A DNA stretch of 28,745 nt from Gemmatimonadota bacterium (GTDB taxonomy: Bacteria; Gemmatimonadota; Gemmatimonadetes; Gemmatimonadales; GWC2-71-9), in assembly GCA_003221985.1 (NCBI GenBank), contig QHUQ01000017.1, forward strand, positions 1 to 28,745. Direction: 5' to 3'. Below, piece by piece: positions 1 to 8,229 of the stretch. Below the pieces are notes generated by a model that did no database searches, had not been told where the DNA came from, and saw nothing but the letters and a program-made list of their open reading frames with translations. Within the stretch, counting starts at the first letter, position 1; each line of letters starts with the position of its first letter. Both the position numbers and the translations under genes were made by a program.

Positions 1-2
1 CG

Positions 3-1403
3 GGATTCATCAACTTTTTCCTGGCCGAGTCGCAGGTCGTCAGCATCCTGCCCGCGCTCATCGGCGCTGGTGCCGACTACGGGAAGAGCGACGTCGGCCG
101 CACGCAGCAGGTCAACGTCGAGTTCGTCTCAGCCAATCCCACCGGACCGCTGCACGTGGGCCACGGCCGCGGTGCGGCGCTCGGCGACGGCATCGCCGCG
201 CTGCTCGAGTGGACCGGCTGGCAGGTAACGCGCGAGTTCTACGTCAACGACGCCGGTACGCAGATCGACAAGATGGCCCGGTCGCTCTGGGCGCGCGTGC
301 AGCAAGCCGCCGGTCGCCGTGCCGAGATCCCCGAAGGCGGCTATCACGGCGACTATCTGACGGAGCTGGCGCAGCGGATCCTCGCGCAGGAAGGCAAGCG
401 CTTTGCCGATCTCCCCGAAGCGGAAGGCGTCCGCCGCTGCCGCGAGATCGGTATGCAGGCGGAGCGCGCGGAGCAGGACGAGGATCTGCGCAAGTTCGGC
501 GTGCGCTTCGACGTCGTGTCGAACGAATCGTCGATTTACGAGCGCCGCTTGATTGATGCGACCCTCGCGGAGCTGAGCGCGAAGGGCCGGACGTTCACGG
601 CCGACGGCGCGCTGTGGCTGCGCACGACGGACCTGGGCGACGACAAGGATCGGGTCCTGAAGAAGAGCGACGGCACCTACACTTATCTCGTGCCCGACAT
701 CGCCTATCATCGCGACAAGCACGAACGGGGGTTCGTGCGCGCGATCGACGTCTGGGGTGCCGACCACCACGGCTACATCCCCCGCATGCAGGCAGCGCTC
801 CGGGCCCTGGGGCTGCCCGACGATTTTCTCCACGTCGAGATCGTGCAGCTCGTGCGCGTCATGCGAGGCGGCGACGAGGTGCGCTTCTCGAAGCGTACCG
901 GGGAATTCGTGTCGCTGCGTGATCTCTTCGAGGAAACGGGCGTCGCTGCGGCCCGGTATTTCTTCCTCATGAAGCGCGGCGACTCGCAGTTCATTTTCGA
1001 CGTCGATCTGGCCAAGAGCCAGACGGAAGAGAATCCCGTGTTCTACGTGCAGATGGCACACGCGCGCATGTGCGGGATCTTCCGCGTGGCGGCCCGCGAG
1101 CCCGACAGCGTGCGGGCCGACGGCGTGGACCTGGCCGTGCTCACTCAGCCCGAGGAGATAGAGCTCATCAAGGAGCTGGCCGACTTTCCCGCTGTCGTGC
1201 GGCGCGCCGCGGCCGCCTACGAGCCCCATCGCGTCACGGGCTACCTCGAGGGGCTGGCCCGGATCGCGCACGCATGGTATCACAAGTACCGCGTGCTGGG
1301 CGAGCCGGAGGAGGCCGCCCGGTTGGTGCTCGCGCGTGCCGTCAAGCAGGTGCTGGCGAACGGCCTCACCCTCTTGGGGATTCGCGCCCCGGAACGGATG
1401 TAG
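3..1403 (+). CDS. argS: Arginyl-tRNA synthetase, 5' end cut by window
   Basis: This cytoplasmic class I aminoacyl-tRNA synthetase charges tRNA-Arg with arginine. The reading frame is open from base 3, so the N-terminal part lies outside the window. The segment VEFVSANPTGPLHVGHGRGA (about 117-176) carries the HIGH-type ATP-binding motif as HVGH, and the KMSKS-loop equivalent reads RFSKRTG near 890-903. The C-terminal tRNA-binding helical domain follows, with the typical ending LANGLTLLGIRAPERM. A GTG at 156 lies inside the HIGH motif and is not the start. The stop is followed after 1 nt by the PfkB-kinase gene. Assignment is very secure; only the start is missing. Confidence 0.97.
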   Translation, partial: GFINFFLAESQVVSILPALIGAGADYGKSDVGRTQQVNVEFVSANPTGPLHVGHGRGAALGDGIAALLEWTGWQVTREFYVNDAGTQIDKMARSLWARVQQAAGRRAEIPEGGYHGDYLTELAQRILAQEGKRFADLPEAEGVRRCREIGMQAERAEQDEDLRKFGVRFDVVSNESSIYERRLIDATLAELSAKGRTFTADGALWLRTTDLGDDKDRVLKKSDGTYTYLVPDIAYHRDKHERGFVRAIDVWGADHHGYIPRMQAALRALGLPDDFLHVEIVQLVRVMRGGDEVRFSKRTGEFVSLRDLFEETGVAAARYFFLMKRGDSQFIFDVDLAKSQTEENPVFYVQMAHARMCGIFRVAAREPDSVRADGVDLAVLTQPEEIELIKELADFPAVVRRAAAAYEPHRVTGYLEGLARIAHAWYHKYRVLGEPEEAARLVLARAVKQVLANGLTLLGIRAPERM

Positions 1404-1404
1404 C

Positions 1405-2322
1405 GTGGGTCTGCTCGTTGTCGGCTCGATTGCGCTCGATTCGGTCATCACCCCCTTCGGCGAGACCGCCGACACACTCGGCGGTGCGGCGGTCTTTTTC
1501 GCGATGGCCGGTGCCGTGCTGCACCCGGTCCAGGTCGTCGGTGTCGTCGGCAGCGACTTCCCGGAAGCCCACCTGAAAAAGCTCGCGGCCCGCGGCGTGG
1601 ACCTGGCGGGCGTCGAGCGGCAACAGGGCGAGTCGTTCCGCTGGAAGGCCCGCTATTCCTACGATCTCAACTCGCGCGAAACGCTGGAGACGCGGCTCGG
1701 CGTCTTCGCCTCATTTCAGCCGCGTATTCCGGACAAGTTCCGGGACGCGAAGTTCGTGTTCCTCGGGAACATCGACCCCGAGCTGCAGCTCAACGTGCTC
1801 GATCAGGTGAAGCAGCCGCAGCTCGTTGCCTGCGACACGATGAACTACTGGATTCAGGGCAAGAAGGACCTCCTGCTGGAGCTGCTGCGCCACATCGATA
1901 TCCTGATGGTGAACGACTCCGAGGCGCGCGAGCTCTCGGGCGACTGGAATGTCTATCGCGCCGCGCACTGGATCCTCGGCCGCGGGCCGAAGATGGTGGT
2001 GATCAAGCAGGGAGAGCATGGCGCACTGCTCGTGGATCCCGACACGACGTTCAAGGTGCCGGCCTACCCGCTGCAGCAAGTCTTCGATCCGACGGGGGCA
2101 GGCGACGCGTTCGCGGGCGGGTTCATGGCGCACGTGGCGCGGACGGGCGACCTCACGTTCCCCAACCTGCGTCGCGCGATGGTCTACGGATCGGCGATGG
2201 GGTCGCTCGCCGTGGAAGCGTTCGGCGTCCAGCGCCTAGAGAACATCACGCTGCAGGAGGTGCGCGGCCGCGTGAAAGCCTTCCGTGACCTGGTGCACTT
2301 TTCCCTGGACGGTGAGGAGTGA
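1405..2322 (+). CDS. PfkB-family carbohydrate/nucleoside kinase
   Basis: This is a ribokinase-fold kinase of about 305 residues that should phosphorylate a sugar or nucleoside hydroxyl with ATP; the substrate cannot be read from sequence. The GTG at 1405 was chosen because it sits 1 nt after the argS stop and begins the expected first beta strand (MGLLVVGSIALDSV). The frame is open back to 1336 inside argS, but that stretch looks non-coding. The N-terminal PfkB signature region has the GGAAVFFA glycine pair. The C-terminal signature 2, DPTGAGDAFAGGF (about 2086-2124), contains the anion hole and catalytic Asp. It overlaps purM by 4 nt (GTGA), so it is probably cotranscribed. A role in purine or ribose salvage is possible from the neighbour but unproven. 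Confidence 0.88.
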   Translation: MGLLVVGSIALDSVITPFGETADTLGGAAVFFAMAGAVLHPVQVVGVVGSDFPEAHLKKLAARGVDLAGVERQQGESFRWKARYSYDLNSRETLETRLGVFASFQPRIPDKFRDAKFVFLGNIDPELQLNVLDQVKQPQLVACDTMNYWIQGKKDLLLELLRHIDILMVNDSEARELSGDWNVYRAAHWILGRGPKMVVIKQGEHGALLVDPDTTFKVPAYPLQQVFDPTGAGDAFAGGFMAHVARTGDLTFPNLRRAMVYGSAMGSLAVEAFGVQRLENITLQEVRGRVKAFRDLVHFSLDGEE

Positions 2323-3350
2323 GCAAATACGCGGCCGCCGGCGTCAAGCTCGATACCGCTGAGGAGGCGAAACGGCGGATCGCCGAGCTGGTGCGCGCCA
2401 CGCGGACACCGCTCGCGCGCGGCCAGATCGGCGGGTTCGGCGGCATGGTCCGGGTGCCGGACGGTTACCAGAAGCCTGTCCTCGTCATGTCCACCGACGG
2501 TGTGGGGACCAAGGTACTCGTCGCCGCGGCCGCCGGGATCCACGACACCGTCGGCGAAGATCTCGTCAATCACTCGGTCAACGACATCCTGGTGCACGGC
2601 GCCACGCCGCTCGCCTTCCTGGATTACATCGCGACCGGAAACCTGGTCCCCGAAATCGCCGCCCAGATCGTCGCCGGCGTGGCGCGCGGCTGCCGGGCAC
2701 ACGACATGACGCTCGCGGGAGGAGAGACGGCGCAGCTGCCGGATCTCTACCAGCCGGGACACTACGACCTGGCCGGATCGATCGTCGGCGTGGTGGAAGA
2801 GGACAAGGCCCTCCATGGCGATCGCGTGCAGCCCGGTGACCAGCTCATCGGATATGCGTCGACAGGACTGCACACCAACGGCTACACGCTGGCGCGCAAG
2901 ATCATCTTCGAATCGATGAAGCTTCGCGTTGACGCCCCGTTCCCGGAGACGGAGCAAACGGTGGGGCAGGTGTTGCTCGCGGTGCATCGCAGCTACGCGG
3001 CCGCGCTGCGCCCGGTGCTCGGCGAGGTGCACGCCCTCGCCCATATCACCGGCGGCGGAATCCCGGGCAACCTCGTGCGCGTGCTGCCGGCTGGTTCGGA
3101 TGCCGTGGTCGATGCCGGCAGCTGGCCGTGGCCGCCGCTGTTCCGTGTGCTGATGCGCGCGGGGCAGGTGAGCCGGGATGAGATGCGGCGCGTCTTCAAT
3201 CTCGGAGTCGGCATGATTGCGGTCGTCGCGCGCGATCACGTCGAGACGACGATTCAAGCGGCTGAACGTGTGCAGGTGCCGGCGTGGGTCATCGGCGAGA
3301 TCCGGCCGGCGATTGGGGGAGGGCCGGCGGTGCGCTTTGAAGAGAGATGA
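2319..3350 (+). CDS. purM: Phosphoribosylformylglycinamidine cyclo-ligase (AIR synthetase)
   Basis: PurM closes the imidazole ring of FGAM with ATP to form AIR in de novo purine synthesis. The 343-residue protein has the usual length. It shows STDGVGTKVLVA, the conserved VNDILVHGATPLAFLDYIATG, GGETAQLPDLY and HITGGGIPGNLVRVLP segments, all in family order. The GTG start overlaps the preceding kinase stop by 4 nt. The 3' end overlaps the proposed ribD start by 14 nt. No purine riboswitch or PurR-type site is visible, because the gene sits inside a coupled run. All expected conserved blocks are present, in contrast to the broken genes nearby. Confidence 0.97.
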   Translation: MSKYAAAGVKLDTAEEAKRRIAELVRATRTPLARGQIGGFGGMVRVPDGYQKPVLVMSTDGVGTKVLVAAAAGIHDTVGEDLVNHSVNDILVHGATPLAFLDYIATGNLVPEIAAQIVAGVARGCRAHDMTLAGGETAQLPDLYQPGHYDLAGSIVGVVEEDKALHGDRVQPGDQLIGYASTGLHTNGYTLARKIIFESMKLRVDAPFPETEQTVGQVLLAVHRSYAAALRPVLGEVHALAHITGGGIPGNLVRVLPAGSDAVVDAGSWPWPPLFRVLMRAGQVSRDEMRRVFNLGVGMIAVVARDHVETTIQAAERVQVPAWVIGEIRPAIGGGPAVRFEER

Positions 3351-4437
3351 CGAGCGGGAGCTGGCGGCCATGCGTCGCGCGCTCGAGCTCGCGTGGCGCG
3401 GCTGGGGCCGCGTCTCCCCCAACCCGCTCGTGGGTGCCGTGGTGTTGCGCGGCGATGAGGCGGTTGCGGAGGGCTGGCACGCCGAATACGGTGGACCGCA
3501 CGCCGAGCTCGCCGCGCTGCATGCGGCCGGCGACAAGGCTCGTGGCGCGACGCTGGTCGTCACGCTCGAGCCGTGCGCGCATCACGGGAAGACGCCGCCT
3601 TGCACCGATGCGATCCGCGCCGCCGCTGTGCGCCGCGTCGTCGCGGCGGTACGGGATCCCGATCCCGAGGCGCGCGGCGGCATCGAAGTCCTGAAGCGCG
3701 CGGGAATCGAAACCAGTGTCGGGTTGTGTGCGGAGCAGGCCGCCGCGCAGAACGCTCCTTTCCTCTTTACCCGCCTCCAAACTGACCGCCCGTTCGTCGC
3801 GCTGAAGCTGGCGACGTCGATCGACGGCCGTATCGCCGATGCGGGCGGGCGCTCGCAGTGGATCTCGGGTCCCGAGGCGCGCGACCACGTCCACTGGCTG
3901 CGCGCCGGCTTCGACGCCATCGCCGTCGGCGGCACGACGGCCCTCACCGACAATCCGCAGCTCACCGCGCGCGGCCTGACGCCGCGCAAGCCGCCCGTGC
4001 GGATAGTGTTCGACCGTCGCGCCATGTTGAACTCGGGCGTGTCGCTCGTGCAGACGGCGCGCGAAGTGCCGACCTGGGTCGTGTCGTCGCCCGAAGCGCC
4101 GGCGGCCAACGTGTCGGTGCTCGAAGGGAACGGTGTCCGCGTCTTCCGGCCCGAGACGCTGGAACAGGCGTTCGCCCAGCTCCGCCTCGCCGGGATCCAG
4201 TCGTTGTTATGTGAAGGAGGCGGCGCGCTCGGCACGAAGCTCCTCGCCGAGGGGCTCGTGGATCGGTTGTACTGGGTGCAGGCGCCGGTGTGGCTCGGTG
4301 AAGGGGGAGTGTCCGCTTTCCCAGGCATTCCGGCATTTCCGCTCGCCGACGCGCCACGCTGGGTCGTCGTGGAGCGGCGGCCGCTGGGCTCTGATACATT
4401 ATTGGTCTTGGATCGACGGCTATGTTTACCGGAATAG
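3337..4437 (+). CDS. ribD: Bifunctional diaminohydroxyphosphoribosylaminopyrimidine deaminase/reductase
   Basis: RibD performs the second and third steps of riboflavin synthesis: deamination of the pyrimidine, then NADPH reduction of the ribosyl side chain. The deaminase domain (about residues 5-145) has the zinc-site HAE and PCAHHGKTPPC motifs. The reductase domain follows (ALKLATSIDGRIA, SQWISGPEAR, GGTTALTDNPQLTARG). The TTG at 3337 is preferred because it gives MKRDDERELAAMRRALELA and has purine-rich GGGGGAGGG upstream; an ATG at 3370 is the alternative. The first gene of the rib block, it overlaps purM by 14 nt and ribE by 16 nt. No FMN riboswitch precedes it. Confidence 0.94.
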   Translation: MKRDDERELAAMRRALELAWRGWGRVSPNPLVGAVVLRGDEAVAEGWHAEYGGPHAELAALHAAGDKARGATLVVTLEPCAHHGKTPPCTDAIRAAAVRRVVAAVRDPDPEARGGIEVLKRAGIETSVGLCAEQAAAQNAPFLFTRLQTDRPFVALKLATSIDGRIADAGGRSQWISGPEARDHVHWLRAGFDAIAVGGTTALTDNPQLTARGLTPRKPPVRIVFDRRAMLNSGVSLVQTAREVPTWVVSSPEAPAANVSVLEGNGVRVFRPETLEQAFAQLRLAGIQSLLCEGGGALGTKLLAEGLVDRLYWVQAPVWLGEGGVSAFPGIPAFPLADAPRWVVVERRPLGSDTLLVLDRRLCLPE

Positions 4438-5030
4438 TAAGCGCGGTAGGGCGGGTCGCTAAAGCGACGCGGGAAACGGGAAACGGGAAACGCGATGCGG
4501 GGCTCGCACTTACCGTCTCGGCTCCATATCGCGGCCTGAAGAAAGGCGAGAGCGTCGCGGTCAATGGCGCGTGCCTAACTGTCGAGCGAGTCGTGAAGGG
4601 TGGCTTTACGGTGCACGCTGTGCAAACGACTTTGGGCCGCACCTTGATTGGCGAATGGAAGAAGGGCCGGTCCGTCAATCTGGAGCGCGCGGTGCGGGCA
4701 AGCGACTTGATGGGTGGCCACATCGTGCAGGGTCATGTGGACGGTGTCGGGACCGTCGTGCGCGTTGCGGACGCAGGAGATGCCCGGCTCCTCGACGTGA
4801 AGGTGCCTGATGAAGTGTCGACCGCCACCATCTTGCACGGCGCGATCACGGTGGATGGTGTCAGCCTGACCGTGAACGCGCTGCCGTCGCCGGGGGTGGT
4901 ACAGGTATCGCTCGTGCCGTTCACGCGCGAGCACACGACGTTGGGAAGTCTGGAGCCGGGTGATCGAGTGCACGTCGAGGCTGACGTGCTGGGAAAATAC
5001 GTGAGGGAGCTATGTCGTTCGAAGCGGTAG
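4422..5030 (+). CDS. ribE: Riboflavin synthase alpha chain
   Basis: This enzyme dismutates two molecules of 6,7-dimethyl-8-ribityllumazine into riboflavin and the RibD/RibB-path pyrimidine. The 202-residue protein begins with the family hallmark MFTGIV. It contains two lumazine-binding barrels, each with a diagnostic block: [12 protein letters not shown] in the first and [12 protein letters not shown] in the second. The motif GHVDGVG opens the second half. The ATG overlaps the ribD stop by 16 nt, and the 3' end overlaps ribBA by 19 nt. A tandem heptanucleotide (4470-4490) is read in frame as part of the first loop (residues 17-23), slightly enlarging it. The gene looks intact. Confidence 0.96.
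   Translation: MFTGIVSAVGRVAKATRETGNGKRDAGLALTVSAPYRGLKKGESVAVNGACLTVERVVKGGFTVHAVQTTLGRTLIGEWKKGRSVNLERAVRASDLMGGHIVQGHVDGVGTVVRVADAGDARLLDVKVPDEVSTATILHGAITVDGVSLTVNALPSPGVVQVSLVPFTREHTTLGSLEPGDRVHVEADVLGKYVRELCRSKR
4470..4490 (+). repeat. Heptanucleotide tandem repeat (CGGGAAA)x3 inside ribE
   Basis: Three perfect copies of CGGGAAA lie back to back in the 5' part of ribE. Because 7 is not a multiple of 3, gain or loss of one copy would shift the ribE frame. The encoded stretch (TRETGNGKR) falls in a loop of the first barrel, where length variation is tolerated. Confidence 0.9.
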
Positions 5031-5437
5031 AACAAGCGATTGCGGACATCCGCGCCGGCAAGCTCGTCATCGTGGCTGATGACGAGCGGCGCGAGAATGA
5101 GGGCGATTTGATCGGCGCGGCCGAGAAGGTGACGCCCGCGATGATCAACTTCATGGCGACGCACGCCCGTGGGCTCATCTGCATGCCGCTCACGCCGGCC
5201 GCGTGGCGATCGACCCGTCGACGGTGCCCAGCGATCTGCGGCGCCCCGGCCACGTCTTCCCGCTGCGGGCACGTCCGGGCGGCGTGTTACAGCGCGTCGG
5301 CCAGACGGAAGCCAGCATCGATCTGGCGCGGCTGGCGGGCCTGTATCCCGCCGGCGTCATCTGCGAGATCCTCAATCCCGACGGATCGATGGCGCGCCGC
5401 CCCGATCTCGAGCGGTTCGCGCAACAGCACGGCCTGA
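5012..5437 (+). pseudogene. ribBA: ribBA 5' fragment: DHBP synthase N-terminal part, then frameshifted
   Basis: The first ~63 residues are a clear 3,4-dihydroxy-2-butanone-4-phosphate synthase N-terminus. It includes the acidic catalytic motif [11 protein letters not shown] and ends at [12 protein letters not shown]. After about 5195-5202 the frame reads [10 protein letters not shown] and onward, which is not family sequence. The authentic protein resumes in another frame at 5200 ([23 protein letters not shown]). By comparison with the family, about 45 residues are missing in between, including the GTAFTVSVDA and GVTTGISAADR segments that complete the active site. As written, this gene cannot make functional RibB. 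The ATG overlaps ribE by 19 nt. Confidence 0.85.
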
Positions 5438-6075
5438 CGTTCATCACGGTCGCGCAGCTCGTCGCCTACCGGCTGAAGCACGAGCGGCTCGTGCATCGCA
5501 TCGCCGACGCGCGGCTGCCTACACCGTTTGGCGAATTCCGGATCATCGGCTATCGCAACGACGTGGATGACGCCGAGCACGTGGCGCTCGTCTACGGCGA
5601 CGTGGCGGGGAAGCAGCAGGTCCTGGTGCGGATGCACTCCAAGTGCCTGACCGGCGACGTCTTCGGCTCGGCGCGCTGCGACTGCGGCTGGCAGCTGCAC
5701 AGCGCCATGCGGATGATCGCCGAGCGGGGGGCCGGCGTCGTCGTCTACCTCGATCAAGAAGGAAGGGGCATCGGGCTGCTCAACAAGCTCAAGGCCTACG
5801 AGCTCCAGGATCAGGGGCACGATACCGTCGAGGCGAACGAGAAGCTGGGATTCAAGCCGGATCTCCGGAACTACGGCATCGGCGCGCAGATCCTGCTCGA
5901 CCTCGGCCTGTCGTCCATCCGCGTCCTGACGAACAATCCGATGAAGCTGGTGGGCCTCGAAGGTTACGGACTCGAGATCGTCGAGCGGCTGCCGATCGTA
6001 CCGGCGCCGTCGGATGAGAATCGGGCGTACCTCGACGTCAAGCGGGACAAGCTCGGCCACTTCCTCACTCACTGA
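5203..6075 (+). pseudogene. ribBA: ribBA 3' fragment: end of DHBP synthase plus complete GTP cyclohydrolase II
   Basis: This frame carries the C-terminal part of RibB ([37 protein letters not shown]) followed by a complete GTP cyclohydrolase II domain, which opens the imidazole ring of GTP to begin riboflavin synthesis. The zinc-binding cysteines appear in [15 protein letters not shown]. The catalytic and substrate block [21 protein letters not shown] and the [10 protein letters not shown] and [17 protein letters not shown] motifs are all intact. The GTG at 5203 is only the first start codon in the frame and falls within RibB sequence. Independent translation of the RibA half is conceivable but needs an internal start. 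The downstream ribH remnant lies in the same frame. Confidence 0.88.
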
Positions 6076-6077
6076 TC

Positions 6078-6384
6078 GTGCCACACCGAGCACCCTCCGC
6101 GGCGCGCACCTCGAGCGGCGGCCAGCGAGCGCTTCGACGCGATTGTGGCGCTGGGGTGCGTGATCCGGGGCGAGACGCCGCATTTCGAGTACGTCGCGGG
6201 TGAGGCGGCACGCGGTTTGGGCAACGTCGCCCTCGCGCATCGTATTGCGGTCGGCTTCGGTGTCCTGACGACCGACACGGAGGGTCAGGCGCTGGCGCGG
6301 GTGAGTAAGGGCGCCGAGGCGGTGCAGGCGGCGCTCGAAACCGCCGACGCGCTCGAGCGGCTCGGTGCAGCGCCCCGAGACTAA
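6078..6384 (+). pseudogene. ribH: ribH (lumazine synthase), N-terminal half missing
   Basis: Lumazine synthase condenses the RibA/RibD and RibB products. The C-terminal half is clear: [30 protein letters not shown], with the catalytic His of the HFEYVA motif, then [15 protein letters not shown] and a final ETADALERL helix. The normal first ~65 residues (RFNxxI substrate loop and VPGxxELP) are absent. Only ~45 nt separate the ribBA stop from recognisable RibH sequence. The GTG at 6078 reads [10 protein letters not shown] in another frame and may be the original start, in which case a frameshifting internal deletion joins the two parts. The shortest open frame from a start codon is 6145-6384 (79 residues). 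It overlaps nusB by 20 nt. Confidence 0.82.
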
Positions 6385-6778
6385 GGCGCGGGCGCGCGCC
6401 CTCCAGCTCCTCTACGCTTGGGAATTATCGGACGAACCGAGCATCGAGGCGGTCGTCGCCCGGGTCGCGGCAATCTACGGCCGGGCACCCCAGGGCTACG
6501 ACCGCGGCGCGGATCTCGCCGCCAAGGCGGTGGCCGGGAGGCCCGAGTTCGACCGCCGCATCGCGGACGCCGCGGAGCACTGGCGGCTGGAGCGCGTCGG
6601 CGTGATCGAACGCAACATCCTGCGGCTCGCCCTCGCCGAGCTGGACGAGGCATCGACGCCGTCCCGCGTGGTCATCGACGAGGCGGTGAAACTGGCTCAC
6701 TGGTTTGCCGGTGCGCGGGCGCCGGCGTTCATCAACGGCGTGCTCGACGCCGTGGCGCGCGAGACCGGCGCGCTGTGA
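6365..6778 (+). CDS. nusB: Transcription antitermination factor NusB
   Basis: NusB binds boxA RNA with NusE (S10) in antitermination complexes, notably on rRNA operons. The 137-residue all-helical protein is of normal length. It starts [17 protein letters not shown], has the [18 protein letters not shown] core and ends with the hallmark [18 protein letters not shown] followed by [12 protein letters not shown]. The GTG start lies within the end of the ribH frame (20-nt overlap). A ribH-nusB order is common in bacteria and supports both assignments. The stop overlaps the glycosyltransferase start by 4 nt. Confidence 0.96.
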   Translation: MQRPETKARARALQLLYAWELSDEPSIEAVVARVAAIYGRAPQGYDRGADLAAKAVAGRPEFDRRIADAAEHWRLERVGVIERNILRLALAELDEASTPSRVVIDEAVKLAHWFAGARAPAFINGVLDAVARETGAL

Positions 6779-7899
6779 GGATCCTGCTCGTCAACTGGAA
6801 CGACCGCGAAAACCCTCAGGCCGGTGGCGCCGAAATCCATCTGCACGAGCTGTTCGGCCGGATCGCCGGGTGGGGTCATGAGATTCAGCTGGTTGCCAGC
6901 GGTTGGCCGGGCTGCGCGCCTCAGGCCAGCGTGGACGGGATCCACGTGACGCGTGTGGCGGGGAGGCACAGCTTCGCGCTGCGTGGGCGCGGGGCGGTGC
7001 GGCACGCGCTGCGCCAGCGCCCGTTCGACGTCGTCATCGAGGACATCAACAAGGTCCCGCTCTTTCTTCCCACGCTGACCCGGCTGCCGTTCGTGGCGAT
7101 CGTGCCACACCTGTTCGGCACGACCGCTTTCGCGGAGGCGAGGGCCCCGCTGGCGGCGATCGTGTGGGCTGCGGAGCTGCCGATTCCCTGGGTGTATCGC
7201 AGGGCCGGTTTTCATGCGATTTCAGAGAGCACTCGGGATGACCTGGTGCGGCGAGGCGTCCCGGCGGAGCGAGTGGTCGTCATTCATCCGGGTGTGGATT
7301 CCCAGGCGTATCGACCCGATCCCGCAACGCCGCGCGCGACACGCCCCACGTTCTTGTACCTGGGCCGATTGAAGCGTTATAAAGGAGTGGAGCTTGCGCT
7401 CCGCGCGATTGCCGCAGCGCGGCAGTCACGCGCGGACATGACGCTGGACATCTGCGGGCAGGGCGATGACCGGCCTCGTCTGGAACGGCTCGCAAGGGAA
7501 CTCGGCTTGGCAGCCGCGGTTCGATTCCTGGGGTTTGTGCCGGAAGAGGAGAAACGTCGCTTATTGCGCCGTGCCTGGGCGGTCGTTTTCCCGAGTCCGA
7601 AGGAAGGGTGGGGTATCACGAACGTCGAAGCGGCGGCATGCGGAACGCCGGCGCTGGCCTCGGACAGCGACGGGCTGCGCGAGTCCGTCCGTGATGGCGT
7701 GACGGGATATCTCGTGCCGCACGGCGACTCTGCGGCGCTCGCCAATCGCATGCTGGCGCTGGCGAACGATCCCGGCCTGGTGGAGCGGCTGGGGCTTGCG
7801 GCACGCAGCTTCGCCGAAGGCCTGTCGTGGGATGCGGCCGCGCGCGCCACCGTCACCCATATCGAACAGACCATTGCCGCGCGAGAAAGCGAGAGTTGA
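6775..7899 (+). CDS. GT4-type glycosyltransferase (GT-B fold)
   Basis: This 374-residue protein probably transfers a sugar from a nucleotide donor to a lipid or polysaccharide acceptor at the cytoplasmic membrane face; donor and acceptor are unknown. The N-terminal domain has the acceptor-side loop NPQAGGAEIHLHELF. The C-terminal domain shows FLYLGRLKRYKGVELALRA and the E-x7-E nucleotide-sugar motif in KEGWGITNVEAAACGTP, then GYLVPHGD. The GTG at 6775 overlaps the nusB stop (GTGA) and begins [15 protein letters not shown], a typical first beta strand. No signal peptide or transmembrane segment is obvious. It belongs to the same coupled run as hpf, 3 nt downstream. Confidence 0.9.
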   Translation: MRILLVNWNDRENPQAGGAEIHLHELFGRIAGWGHEIQLVASGWPGCAPQASVDGIHVTRVAGRHSFALRGRGAVRHALRQRPFDVVIEDINKVPLFLPTLTRLPFVAIVPHLFGTTAFAEARAPLAAIVWAAELPIPWVYRRAGFHAISESTRDDLVRRGVPAERVVVIHPGVDSQAYRPDPATPRATRPTFLYLGRLKRYKGVELALRAIAAARQSRADMTLDICGQGDDRPRLERLARELGLAAAVRFLGFVPEEEKRRLLRRAWAVVFPSPKEGWGITNVEAAACGTPALASDSDGLRESVRDGVTGYLVPHGDSAALANRMLALANDPGLVERLGLAARSFAEGLSWDAAARATVTHIEQTIAARESES

Positions 7900-7902
7900 G
7901 TC

Positions 7903-8229
7903 ATGCGCATCACGATCACCGCACGCCATACCGAAATTGACCACGATCTGCGCGCCCATACGCGGGAGCTGGTGGACAAGGTGGCCAAGCTCGTGCGGCG
8001 CCCGCATCATGCGCAGGTGATCTTCACCGAAGACCATGGCGAAGCGGCGGTCGAGATCGCGGTGCATGTGCCGCGCGGCCGCATCCACGTGGCCAAGGCG
8101 CAAGGAGACGATCATCGCTCGGCGCTCGACGCCGCGATCGCCCGCGTGAAGCGGCAGCTGCTCGATGAGAAGCAAACGCCGCGCGCACGCCGCCAGGCCG
8201 CGCGCTCCAAGCCCTCAGGGGTCCGGTGA
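7903..8229 (+). CDS. hpf: Ribosome hibernation-promoting factor, short form
   Basis: This is a 108-residue HPF/RaiA (sigma-54 modulation) family protein that binds the 30S decoding region and silences ribosomes in slow growth. It has the beta-alpha-beta-beta-beta-alpha layout, MRITITARHTEIDHDLRAHTRE through DDHRSALDAAIARVKRQL. A basic tail (RARRQAARSKPS) follows in place of the long-form C-terminal dimerisation domain, so it is the short type. It lies 3 nt after the glycosyltransferase and overlaps hprK by 4 nt (GTGA). The hpf-hprK pairing is a recurring arrangement in Gram-negatives that keep a regulatory PTS. Confidence 0.92.
   Translation: MRITITARHTEIDHDLRAHTRELVDKVAKLVRRPHHAQVIFTEDHGEAAVEIAVHVPRGRIHVAKAQGDDHRSALDAAIARVKRQLLDEKQTPRARRQAARSKPSGVR

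Noticed and set aside
3300..3340. Possible FMN riboswitch before the riboflavin genes
   Set aside because: purM overlaps the ribD start; no RFN aptamer sequence is present.
5203..6075. Natural stand-alone ribA gene with its own start
   Set aside because: The frame begins inside RibB sequence ([21 protein letters not shown]), so it is the 3' part of a broken ribBA and not an independent ribA with a proper N-terminus.
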